A stretch of DNA of 64,000 nucleotides, taken from Prevotellaceae bacterium UBA1746 (GTDB lineage: Bacteria > Bacteroidota > Bacteroidia > Bacteroidales > Bacteroidaceae). Shown here piece by piece: positions 41,359-49,616 of the stretch. Numbering within the stretch: the stretch's first letter is position 1; the number at the start of each line of letters is the position of its first letter. Below the pieces are notes generated by a model that did no database searches, had not been told where the DNA came from, and worked only from the letters and a program-made list of their open reading frames with translations. The stretch lies in assembly GCA_905369775.1 (NCBI GenBank), contig CAJPJR010000001.1:1-64000 (forward strand), given 5' to 3'. Made by a program: the position numbers and the translations under genes.

Positions 41359-42861
41359 ATGCGTTTCCTTTTCTCCCTGCTGTTTCTCCTCCTCTCCCTT
41401 TCGGGCACAGCACAAACGCCCACTGCCCCCGCGGTTCCCTCTCCGGCCCGCGGCGTGCGCGCCGTGTGGCTCTGCACCTACAGCGGACTCGACTGGCCCG
41501 CCGGCCACTATGCCCGCACAGCGGCCGAAGCCCTCGAGCAGAAAGCACAGCTCTCGCGCATTTTCGATGGTTTGCAAGCCGCCGGCATCAACACGGTACT
41601 GTTCCAAACCCGCATTCGAGCCACCGTGGCCTATCCCTCGCACATCGAGCCGTGGGACGGCGCCTTTTCCGGCACGCCCGGCGTGGCACCGCCCTACGAC
41701 GTGCTGCGTTTCGCCATCGACGAAGCGCACCGCCGCGGCATGGAGTTGCATGCCTATCTCGTCACCTTTCCGGGCAATACGCTGGCCGAAGCCAAACGCC
41801 TCGGACGCCAGTCTCTCCCCGCGCGCATGCCCAAACTCTGCACCCGCGCCGGCGACAAATGGCAACTCGATCCCGGCGTTCCCGGCACAGCCGAATATCT
41901 GGCCGAATTGGTTCGCGAAATCATCAGTCGCTATGACGTCGACGGCATTCATCTCGACTACATTCGCTATCCCGAACCCTCCATTCCCTTCGACGATCGC
42001 CGCACCTACGCCCGCTACGGCCATCACCGCCCCAAAGCCGAATGGCGTCGCGAGAACGTGAACCGCACCGTGCAACTCATCAGCGAAACCGTGCGCGCCA
42101 TTCGGCCGTGGGTCAAGATCACCTGTGCTCCCATCGGCAAATACGCCGACCTGCCCGCCCAATCGTCCAAAGGCTGGAATGCCCGCGACGCCGTGTCGCA
42201 GGATGCCCAACTGTGGTTGCGCCGCGGTTGGATGGACGGGCTCTTTCCGATGATGTATTTCGACGGGCAACACTTCTACCCCTTCGCCGTCAACTGGCAG
42301 GAACACACCTACGGCCGCCCTGTGGCGCCGGGTCTGGGCGCCTACCAGCTCGCCCCCGAAGAGCGCAACTGGTCGCTGTTGCAAATCGTGCGACAACTCC
42401 GCTTCATTCACGCCGAAGGGTTTGCCGGTGAAGCCTATTTCCGCAGTCAATTCCTGCTCAACAACGTGAAAGGCTTACTCGACTTTGTGCACGACCACTA
42501 CGCGCAACCTCAGCTCCCGCCGGCCATGACCTGGCTCGACAGCATTGCGCCCGCCGCACCGCAGTGGCAGTGTCGGCGCACTGACCACGCGCTCCGCTTC
42601 ACCTGGAACGCCGTGGCCGATGCCACCCCCGTGCACTACAACCTCTACCGGCTCACCCCCACCGGCCCTGTGGCCGTGGCCCTTCGCCTGAGCGACACCG
42701 ATTTCACCTACAGCCCGGCATTGCCTTCGCTGCTCGATGCCGACTATGCCCTCACGGCCATGGACGCCTATGGCAATGAATCCCCCTTACATTTCACGCA
42801 TGACACGCAAAGCACTCCTCCTCGCGTGGTGGGTTATCCTTCCGCTTTTCGCCCGCGCTGA
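41359..42861 (+). CDS. GHL10 family (family 10-like) glycosyl hydrolase
   Basis: 500 residues with a signal peptide (MRFLFSLLFLLLSLSGTAQ). The barrel start RGVRAVWLCTYSGLDWP, then AAGINTVLFQTRIRATVAYP, AHRRGMELHAYLVTFPGN and VDGIHLDYIRYPEP (with the Asp of the predicted active site) match the GHL10/DUF187 family. The C-terminal 90 residues resemble a fibronectin-type module (RFTWNAVADATPVHYNLYRL). The family is thought to act on cell-wall or surface glycans in the periplasm. The next gene starts inside its last 62 bases. Confidence 0.9.
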   Translation: MRFLFSLLFLLLSLSGTAQTPTAPAVPSPARGVRAVWLCTYSGLDWPAGHYARTAAEALEQKAQLSRIFDGLQAAGINTVLFQTRIRATVAYPSHIEPWDGAFSGTPGVAPPYDVLRFAIDEAHRRGMELHAYLVTFPGNTLAEAKRLGRQSLPARMPKLCTRAGDKWQLDPGVPGTAEYLAELVREIISRYDVDGIHLDYIRYPEPSIPFDDRRTYARYGHHRPKAEWRRENVNRTVQLISETVRAIRPWVKITCAPIGKYADLPAQSSKGWNARDAVSQDAQLWLRRGWMDGLFPMMYFDGQHFYPFAVNWQEHTYGRPVAPGLGAYQLAPEERNWSLLQIVRQLRFIHAEGFAGEAYFRSQFLLNNVKGLLDFVHDHYAQPQLPPAMTWLDSIAPAAPQWQCRRTDHALRFTWNAVADATPVHYNLYRLTPTGPVAVALRLSDTDFTYSPALPSLLDADYALTAMDAYGNESPLHFTHDTQSTPPRVVGYPSAFRPR

Positions 42862-43624
42862 ATCGCCACAGCACACCGCCGATGCCGATACACTCACCGG
42901 CCGCGTGGAACGCACCTACCTGTTCGGCGTGGGGCACAACAACCTCTATGACAGCTACCTCTCGCCGCTGAATTACAGTGGCACCACCCTCTCTTTCACC
43001 CGCATCGGCGAGCGCCACAGCGGGCGCGGCGGGCGCAATGCCTTCGTCACGCTCTTCGACCTCAACGGCACCTCGGCCACCAATCCGGCCGGCAACGGCA
43101 CCGCGCTGGACATCGAGCTGCAAATGGACGCCGGTTGGCGCCGCCGCCTCACCGCGCCCCGTGCAGCCTGGCAGTGGAGCGTGGGTGCCATGGGCGCGCT
43201 GCACCTGGGCGGCACCTACAACCAGCGCAACGGCAACAACCCGGCACAGGCGCGCGCCGCTGTCGACGTGGCCTTCTCCGGCGCGCTCGTCCACCCCTTC
43301 ACCCTGTGGGGACGCCGCTGGGTGTGGCGCTCGCAACTCGAAGTGCCCCTCTTGGGCCTCATGTTCACGCCCAACTACGGACAGTCCTACTACGAAATTT
43401 TCTCGCTCGGACACACCGACCGCAATGTCGTGCCCACCACGCCCTTTTCCGCCCCCTCGCTGCGCTTCCTCTCCACCGTGAGCATTCCCCTACGCCGCGC
43501 GTGCATCACCCTGGGCTACAAAGCCGACATCCGTCAGAGTAGCGTCAACCGACTGGAACGCCACGCTTGGAATCACACCTTCGTGATCGGCTATTCGCGC
43601 CTGGTCCAATTTCTTCCCCGATGA
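42800..43624 (+). CDS. DUF3316 domain protein, predicted outer-membrane barrel
   Basis: 274 residues from MTRKALLLAWWVILPLFARA, a signal peptide whose ATG at 42800 lies within the end of the GHL10 gene. The diagnostic segment is RTYLFGVGHNNLYDSYLSPL followed by NYSGTTLSFTRIGERHSG. The rest alternates hydrophobic and polar residues with many Trp/Tyr, as in a beta-barrel (TPNYGQSYYEIFSLGHTDRN). It ends with the sequence SRLVQFLPR. DUF3316 is largely limited to Bacteroidota and has no assigned role. Its TGA overlaps the ATG of the S41 gene. Confidence 0.82.
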   Translation: MTRKALLLAWWVILPLFARAESPQHTADADTLTGRVERTYLFGVGHNNLYDSYLSPLNYSGTTLSFTRIGERHSGRGGRNAFVTLFDLNGTSATNPAGNGTALDIELQMDAGWRRRLTAPRAAWQWSVGAMGALHLGGTYNQRNGNNPAQARAAVDVAFSGALVHPFTLWGRRWVWRSQLEVPLLGLMFTPNYGQSYYEIFSLGHTDRNVVPTTPFSAPSLRFLSTVSIPLRRACITLGYKADIRQSSVNRLERHAWNHTFVIGYSRLVQFLPR

Positions 43625-44679
43625 AACATCTCTTCCGCCTCCTCCTCTCGCTTCCGCTGCTGCTCACCGCGCTCACCGCCTGCGTGCAGGCCGACGACCT
43701 GCCCTCCACACCGCGCGGCGACTTCGAAGCGCTGTGGAAAATCATCGATGAGCACTACTGCTTCTTCGACTACAAGCACAAGGAATACGGACTGGACTGG
43801 AACGAGGTGCACCGCCGCTACGCCCCGCAGGTGTCCGACTCCATGTCGTCGCAAGCGCTCTATCAAGTGCTGGCCAACCTCTGCGACGAACTGCGCGACG
43901 GGCATGTCAACCTCTGGACTCCTTTCAACACGGCCCGCTACACGAATTGGTACGAGGCCTACCCCACCGACTTCGATGACTCCTTGCAGCGCGTGGTGCT
44001 CGGCACGGCCGACGAATATCGCACTGCGTCGGGACTCCAATACAAGGTGCTGCCGGGCAATGTGGGCTACATCCGCTGCAGCTCCTTCAACGTGGCGATC
44101 GGCGCGGGCAATCTGCACGAAGTCATGCGGCATTTTGCCCTCTGCGACGCCCTCATCGTCGATGTGCGCAGCAACGGCGGCGGCCAACTCACCTCGGCCG
44201 AGACGCTGGCTTCGATCTTCACCAATCGCACGGTCACGGTGGGCTACATCATGCACAAAACAGGCCCCGCACACGACGCGTTCTCCACACCGAAACCCGT
44301 GCGCCTCAGCCCCCTCAAGGGGTTGCGGTGGCAGAAACCTGTGGCGGTGCTCATCAACCGCCGCACCTTCAGCGCCGCCAATTCCTTTGCCATGTACATG
44401 AAAACCCTGCCCGGCGTGTTGCTGGTGGGCGACCGCACCGGTGGCGGATCGGGCATGCCCTTCAGTTCGGAACTGCCGGGCGGGTGGAGCATTCGCTTCT
44501 CGGCGAGTCCCGCACTCGACGTGCACGGCGAGCACACGGAGTTCGGCATCGCACCGGATGTGCGCGCCCACCTTTCGGCCGACGACCGACAGCGCGGCAG
44601 GGACAGCATGATCGAGACGGCACTGCGTGCACTGCGTGAGCACCACGATTCGTTGTCGCTCGAGGCCCAACGCCGATAA
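43621..44679 (+). CDS. S41-family peptidase lipoprotein
   Basis: 352 residues. Lipoprotein signal MKHLFRLLLSLPLLLTALTA with lipobox LTAC. The N-terminal helical bundle contains LWKIIDEHYCFFDYKHKEYG, typical of the tricorn-core S41 subgroup in Bacteroidota. The protease core holds GYIRCSSFNV, DALIVDVRSNGGG and the nucleophile region NRRTFSAANSFAMYMK, where the Ser in TFSAAN is the likely catalytic residue, then GDRTGGGSGMPF. Unlike the S41 protein at 2.3 kb it lacks a separate PDZ domain of usual length. It is the last gene of the operon. Confidence 0.88.
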   Translation: MKHLFRLLLSLPLLLTALTACVQADDLPSTPRGDFEALWKIIDEHYCFFDYKHKEYGLDWNEVHRRYAPQVSDSMSSQALYQVLANLCDELRDGHVNLWTPFNTARYTNWYEAYPTDFDDSLQRVVLGTADEYRTASGLQYKVLPGNVGYIRCSSFNVAIGAGNLHEVMRHFALCDALIVDVRSNGGGQLTSAETLASIFTNRTVTVGYIMHKTGPAHDAFSTPKPVRLSPLKGLRWQKPVAVLINRRTFSAANSFAMYMKTLPGVLLVGDRTGGGSGMPFSSELPGGWSIRFSASPALDVHGEHTEFGIAPDVRAHLSADDRQRGRDSMIETALRALREHHDSLSLEAQRR

Positions 44680-44742
44680 GCCCACTGCCCTTCGACCGAT
44701 GCGCGCACCCTCACGGGCGCACCGAAAGGAGTACACCGATCG

Positions 44743-44768
44743 CGAGGGTGAAGACAGGGCACCCTCGC
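44743..44768 (+). terminator. GC-rich hairpin at the operon end
   Basis: The stem (GCGAGGGTG / CACCCTCGC, loop AAGACAGGG) lies 62 bp after the S41 gene with no T run. It merges into the GC-alternating end of repeat copy C, so it may be part of that element. Confidence 0.4.
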
Positions 44769-45150
44769 GCGCGCATGACGCGCGCGCGTCCACGCTTTTT
44801 CGTTTTTTGCCTTCACCGCTTCACCCGCACTGCATAATGCACTGAATGGCAATTCAATAAGGGTGAAGACTTTGGTGCTTCACCCTTCACCGCAATCGAC
44901 TTTGGAAAACAGCCTGTTTTTCCTCGAAAACGCGCGCGAAATAAGGCATCTCCGCGAGGAAAAATGGAATAACGGCGCGTGAACTTCCGCTCACGCGGTC
45001 GACCTGCCGAGGGGGTGAAGGCTTTGCGCAAAGATCTTCACCCCTAATCACATGAAGCACAAACGTTTACGTCACATGGGTGAAGAAGTGAAGGCAAAAA
45101 AAGCAACTTCGAGTGGGGTGCGCGTGCGATCGTGCAACACGTGCGCGCAT
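44765..45150. repeat. Intergenic TTCACC/GGTGAA element, copy C (long form)
   Basis: About 385 bp, from GCGCGCGCATGACGCGCGCG to GTGCAACACGTGCGCGCATG. It contains about eight TTCACC/GGTGAA hexamers with one more in the hairpin just before it. The opening TTTTTTGCCTTCACC and AATAAGGGTGAAGACTTTGG match copy D, and the closing GGTGAAGAAGTGAAGGCAAA matches copy B. A central insert (about 44895-45005) with CCTGTTTTTCCTCGAAAACG and CGCGTGAACTTCCGCTCACG makes it longer. From 45151 to the promoter at 45551 nothing else was seen. Confidence 0.78.
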
Positions 45151-45550
45151 GAGAAACACCGCTCAGCGCAGCGTGACCACAAAGTGGAAGGGGGGAGCCG
45201 ACGATGCGGCGCTGCTGAGCAACATCGTCCGTTTTTTCTCCGCTCCGGCGGCACTCGGTTTACATCGACGTGCTGTCTCCCACCGAGCATCGGCACCCCT
45301 TTCCGTCGTTTACCGAACAGACCTGACGAACGGCACAAACAGCGCGCCGAAGCATCCCCTTCTCCCACACGAAACCGGAAAAACACAAGGACAGATTCAA
45401 CACTTTTCGGTTAATCCGTCAACGGGACCAGCGGAAATCATTTAGATTTTTCAAAAAACACAAGGGGCCACAAAGTATAAAATGCAGTGCTGTCGGGCAG
45501 AAACTCGTCGTTTTTTAGATGCGAATCTGCCATGTGTAGTTTTTTTTCTC

Positions 45551-45558
45551 TATCTTTG
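45551..45558 (+). promoter_or_regulatory. -7 box TATCTTTG of the giant surface protein gene
   Basis: An exact consensus match preceded by a T-rich tract, about 120 bp before the ATG at 45680. Confidence 0.65.
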
Positions 45559-45679
45559 TCGCACGAACACCCTGCACTAAACTTCCGTGACCCTTCTGTT
45601 TTCGATGGGGGAGGTACATGGAAGTCGCATCGTGTCCCATCGAATTATCTCTATGTCTAACTTTAATGTTAAATCTTCA

Positions 45680-48600
45680 ATGAAAAAGGTTTGCAATTTG
45701 TTTGCTTTGACCGCCCTCCTGGTGGCCGGAGCGACAAGTGCGTCTGCTCGCCATTGGGGTGCTAACGTCAACGATGGTGCAGTGACCAACATCGTAGCCG
45801 GACAATCGTATGTGCTTCAGCCTGCGTTCTCCGAAGCTGCGAACGGCAACTGCTTCCTCGCCGGACAGAAGTTCACCACAACGACCAGCTTGACGCTCGA
45901 CAACGTTTTCGTCTTTGAATCAACGGGTGACGGTAAGACCTTCTACCTGAAGCGCAAAGGCGTGAACGAAAACCAGTATCTTGCAGATCCTTCGAACCAA
46001 AACTTCTACACCTCCGCTACGGATCGTGCTTGGAAGATCGAAGTGAAGCAAGTCACTGGAGCCAAGGATCCCGAACACTCCTTCGAGTGGACGCATGCCA
46101 AGGCTGACGGTGTTGACACTACCGAAACCATCAAGGGCGTTCGCGCTTACGTGGAAGAAGCTCGTGCCAACAACGAGGATCTCGACTTGAGCACCTTCAC
46201 CTTTGTGAATGGTGACAACACCGTCGTGCTCGTTTCGCCCGAAGCGAAAAAGAAGGACGACAAGTACAGCGAGTACAACTTCTTGCTCACCTGCCCCAAG
46301 ACGTCGCTCAACGGCGATGCCGGCAAGGGCACGGACTACAACCGCAACGCGTGGTTGGTGTACGCCGCCAACGAGCTCACTGCCAAGGAAGATCTCCAGG
46401 CTGTGATCGCCGAATCGCTCGGTGCCAACTTCAACGTGGATGAATTCTCCGAGAAGTTCCCCCGCGGTAACAACATCGGTGAGTACAACCAGGCGAAGTA
46501 CGACGCCTTCATGGCACTCTACAACAAGTCGCAAGAGATCCTCAACGGTGGCGCAACGGCTACCGACGACGAGATCGATCAGCTCGTGGTAGATCTGCCC
46601 AAGGCTTACACCACCTTCACCACCTCGGGTAAGGTGCTCGAACCCGGTTACTACATCCTCACTTCCTACCGCTCGCAGGGTACCGGCTATGACGACGGTG
46701 CACTTTACGACGGTGGCGCAGTGAACGATAAGGACAAGCAACTGCATTGGACTTACAAGGGTGGCGACATCACCTACAAGAAGGATGCTCCGCTCGACTA
46801 CAAGAGCTTGAAGTACATCTGGAAGGTGACGAAGAACGATGCGAAACCCGGTTACTTCTTCTTCCAAAACTTGGCTACCAATCGTTATGTGGGTACGGCT
46901 GAGAACATCACGTCCAACGGCAGTATCGTTCCCAGTGCACGTATCGAAATGACGGATGCTCCCGAGGCTTCCTACAACATCGTGACCAGCCGCAACTATC
47001 CCGGCTACTTCTGCTTCTACTCGCCCGACCTCTGGCGCGGTAAGGGTAACTACTGGGGTTACAACGGCGGCGATCGTTGGGAATTCGGCGGTGTACACAC
47101 CGGCAGTGACCACAACGGTACCGTGGTTTGGGACTGGCAGACTGACGGTTCGACCTTCAAGGCACGCACCATCACCGACCAGGAAGTGGCTGACCTCCTG
47201 AAGAGTGCCGAACAAGACATCAACAACGAAAAGGCCCAGAAGCTCCTCCAGCAGGCACAAACTGCTTACAACAACGGCTTCGCTTACATGGGTGTTGACG
47301 CTTCGGGCAACCGCATCGAAGATGCTACCAGCGGCAAACTCACGAAAGACGGTCTGATCACCGACGGCACGAAGCTTTCGAGCGACATGGCCGACAAGGA
47401 AGAAGGCGTGGGCGCTGAACACGAACCCGCTGTGCTTCTCGACGGCAACCCCGAAACCTACTTCCACACCAGCTGGCACGGTGACGGCGACGCTTGGAAG
47501 GGCGGTCACTACCTCCAATTCCAGCTCGACACCCCCGAGAGCGAACTCCTCCTCAAGTGGGTGAAGCGTAACCACAACAACGCCAACGGCGGTGCACCCG
47601 AAAAGATCACGATCTGGGGTGCCAAGACCGAAGCTGCCCTCGCTGCCAACAAGGCCGACAAGCTCGACCAGGACGGCGCTGTGGTAACGGACGAAAACGG
47701 CAACAACGTCGTTGACTTCGACGCTTGGAAGAAGAACCAAGGTTGGGATTCGCTTGCGGTTTCTACGTTCAGCTATCCCTACACCGTAACGTGGGACAAC
47801 AACGGTACGGAAGTGAAGAAGACGAACTTCGCCGGTACGGCTCACTTCGTGATCCCCTCTGACAAGGGTACCTACAAGTACTTCCGCATGGAGGTGACCA
47901 AGACGGTAGGTAACGGCGAAGCCAACGGCAACAAGTTCTTCTATGGCTCTGAATTCCGCGTTTACAAAGGCGCTTACGACGGACAGAACTCGCTCATCGA
48001 CGCTGTTCCTCAGGCTGACCGCGACGCCCTCACCGGTGCTATCGCAACGCTGAAGAACGAAGTGAACAACAAGCAGGCTACGAAGGCTTCGATCGAAGCA
48101 CTCCAGGCTGCCTACGACAAGTTCCTCAAGAACTATCCTGATCCCTCTCGCGTGACGAAGGCACTCGAAGCTGCCAAGGCGCTCGAAGCTGCTGCTGAAG
48201 AAGGCACCGACATGGGTTACTACGCTGCCGGATCGAAGGCTACTTACCAGGCTGCCATCGAAGCGGTTGCCGGCAAGCTCAAGGCCATCACCGATGTGAA
48301 GCAGCCCACCGTTGCTCAGGTGAACGACCTCCTCGCTCAAGTTGACGCCGCCAACAAGGCATTCGCTGAAAAGCTCAACGTGCCCGCCGACGGTATCTAT
48401 CGCATCATCAGCAAGTCGTCTGACGCCAGCGTAGCTGAAAACAGCGTAGTGGCTAACACGGCTTCGACGCAAAACTACCTCAAGCTCGACGGCCGCGTGA
48501 AGGACGGCAGCACCTACAAGGATGTGGCTGACTTCAACTCTCGCCTCGGCGCTTACTGGAAGCTGACGAAGGTGGCCGGCGGTTACACTTATCAGAACGT

Positions 48601-49468
48601 TTACACCGGACTCTACCTCGCTCCGAAGGAAGAGAAGGGTACGCGTGTGATGAGCCTCCGCAAGAACCCCTACACGCTCGATCTCCGCTATGCGAAGACT
48701 TCCGGCTGCTTCAACCTCGTGGCTGACACGGCCGACGTACAGGATAAGTCGTACGTCTACCTGAACGCTGAACCCGGTTCGAAGAACCTCGTGCTCTGGA
48801 ACGAAGCCAACGGTAAGGACAACTCGGCCTTCACCTTCAAGGAAGCTGCTCACGATCTCGATGAGGCCCTCGCTGACGGCTTCACGCTGCCCATCATGAA
48901 GGGTGTGCCCCAGATCATCACGCTGCCCATCGCAGCTGATCCCGGTGCAAACAACTTCTACACTGTAATCGGTCAGGATGCCAACAACCGCATCCAACTC
49001 AAGAAGCACACGGGTACCCTCGAAGCCGGTCAGGCTTACGTGCTCATCCCCGAAGACGGTGACGAAGAAACGGTGATCAACCTCGTTTCGCAGGCTCAGA
49101 CGCTCGCTACGCTCGCTCCCGTGAGCACGCCCGCAACGCCTGTCAACGGTCTCGTTCCGGTATTCGAAACGACCAAGGTGAACAAGGACAGCGGTGTCTT
49201 CAACGCTGACCACTCTAAGGTGCTCCGCTCGGAAGTGGGTGAATCGGTTGCTGCCGGTTCGGGTTACTTCACGAAGATGCCCGTGACTACCGAAACCGGT
49301 GACAAGTACCTCGAAACGAACGGTACCATCACCACCGTGGGTCGCGTAGTTGCCAACGGCAAGCAAGTCAACGCTGTTTACACCCTCTCGGGCGTACGCG
49401 TGAAAGACACGAAACACCTCCCCGCCGGTCTCTACATCGTGAACGGTAAGAAGGTGGTTGTGAAATAA
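45680..49468 (+). CDS. Giant secreted/surface protein with discoidin-like and FIVAR-like repeats, T9SS-type C-terminus
   Basis: 1262 residues from MKKVCNLFALTALLVAGATS, a signal peptide ending ASA. In-frame ATGs at 45587 and 45653 are less likely. A region near residues 570-760 looks like an F5/8 (discoidin) carbohydrate-binding fold: EPAVLLDGNPETYFHTSWHG, GGHYLQFQLDTPESELLLKW, YKYFRMEVTKTVGNGEANG. Helical FIVAR-like repeats follow (ALTGAIATLKNEVNNKQATK and a later copy). The last 40 residues (VYTLSGVRVKDTKHLPAGLY, then IVNGKKVVVK) match type IX secretion type A sorting ends. Codon use is strongly biased (Lys AAG, Asn AAC), unlike the neighbours, which suggests very high expression. Confidence 0.85.
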   Translation: MKKVCNLFALTALLVAGATSASARHWGANVNDGAVTNIVAGQSYVLQPAFSEAANGNCFLAGQKFTTTTSLTLDNVFVFESTGDGKTFYLKRKGVNENQYLADPSNQNFYTSATDRAWKIEVKQVTGAKDPEHSFEWTHAKADGVDTTETIKGVRAYVEEARANNEDLDLSTFTFVNGDNTVVLVSPEAKKKDDKYSEYNFLLTCPKTSLNGDAGKGTDYNRNAWLVYAANELTAKEDLQAVIAESLGANFNVDEFSEKFPRGNNIGEYNQAKYDAFMALYNKSQEILNGGATATDDEIDQLVVDLPKAYTTFTTSGKVLEPGYYILTSYRSQGTGYDDGALYDGGAVNDKDKQLHWTYKGGDITYKKDAPLDYKSLKYIWKVTKNDAKPGYFFFQNLATNRYVGTAENITSNGSIVPSARIEMTDAPEASYNIVTSRNYPGYFCFYSPDLWRGKGNYWGYNGGDRWEFGGVHTGSDHNGTVVWDWQTDGSTFKARTITDQEVADLLKSAEQDINNEKAQKLLQQAQTAYNNGFAYMGVDASGNRIEDATSGKLTKDGLITDGTKLSSDMADKEEGVGAEHEPAVLLDGNPETYFHTSWHGDGDAWKGGHYLQFQLDTPESELLLKWVKRNHNNANGGAPEKITIWGAKTEAALAANKADKLDQDGAVVTDENGNNVVDFDAWKKNQGWDSLAVSTFSYPYTVTWDNNGTEVKKTNFAGTAHFVIPSDKGTYKYFRMEVTKTVGNGEANGNKFFYGSEFRVYKGAYDGQNSLIDAVPQADRDALTGAIATLKNEVNNKQATKASIEALQAAYDKFLKNYPDPSRVTKALEAAKALEAAAEEGTDMGYYAAGSKATYQAAIEAVAGKLKAITDVKQPTVAQVNDLLAQVDAANKAFAEKLNVPADGIYRIISKSSDASVAENSVVANTASTQNYLKLDGRVKDGSTYKDVADFNSRLGAYWKLTKVAGGYTYQNVYTGLYLAPKEEKGTRVMSLRKNPYTLDLRYAKTSGCFNLVADTADVQDKSYVYLNAEPGSKNLVLWNEANGKDNSAFTFKEAAHDLDEALADGFTLPIMKGVPQIITLPIAADPGANNFYTVIGQDANNRIQLKKHTGTLEAGQAYVLIPEDGDEETVINLVSQAQTLATLAPVSTPATPVNGLVPVFETTKVNKDSGVFNADHSKVLRSEVGESVAAGSGYFTKMPVTTETGDKYLETNGTITTVGRVVANGKQVNAVYTLSGVRVKDTKHLPAGLYIVNGKKVVVK

Positions 49469-49503
49469 GCGCACAGCTGACTTACTTCTCTCCTATTGAT
49501 TTT

Positions 49504-49536
49504 CCGCCTCGTCCTCTCGCAGGACGGGGCGGTTTT
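49504..49536 (+). terminator. Terminator after the giant surface protein
   Basis: Stem CCGCCTCGTCCT / AGGACGGGGCGG with loop CTCGC, followed by TTTT. Its tail overlaps the -33 box of the mutS promoter. Confidence 0.8.
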
Positions 49537-49563
49537 GCGTTTCGGCAAGAATGCGTAACTTTG
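49534..49563 (+). promoter_or_regulatory. Promoter TTTG-N18-TAACTTTG of mutS
   Basis: Both boxes are exact; spacing is 18 bp. It lies about 54 bp before ATG 49617 and directly after a terminator. Confidence 0.75.
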
Positions 49564-49616
49564 CACATGGCGCCGACCGATGCGCACAATTGTTTCACTC
49601 CCTTATTTTTCCTCCT

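Noticed and set aside
44765..45150. Attenuated transposon or insertion sequence
   Set aside because: No transposase-like frame, and the GC-alternating ends do not form long matching inverted repeats in the usual IS manner; it is kept as a repeat element only.
45920..49474. 1184-codon open frame on the minus strand opposite the giant surface protein
   Set aside because: It is the shadow of a strongly codon-biased gene; it has no signal peptide or family motif, while the plus frame has a full protein.
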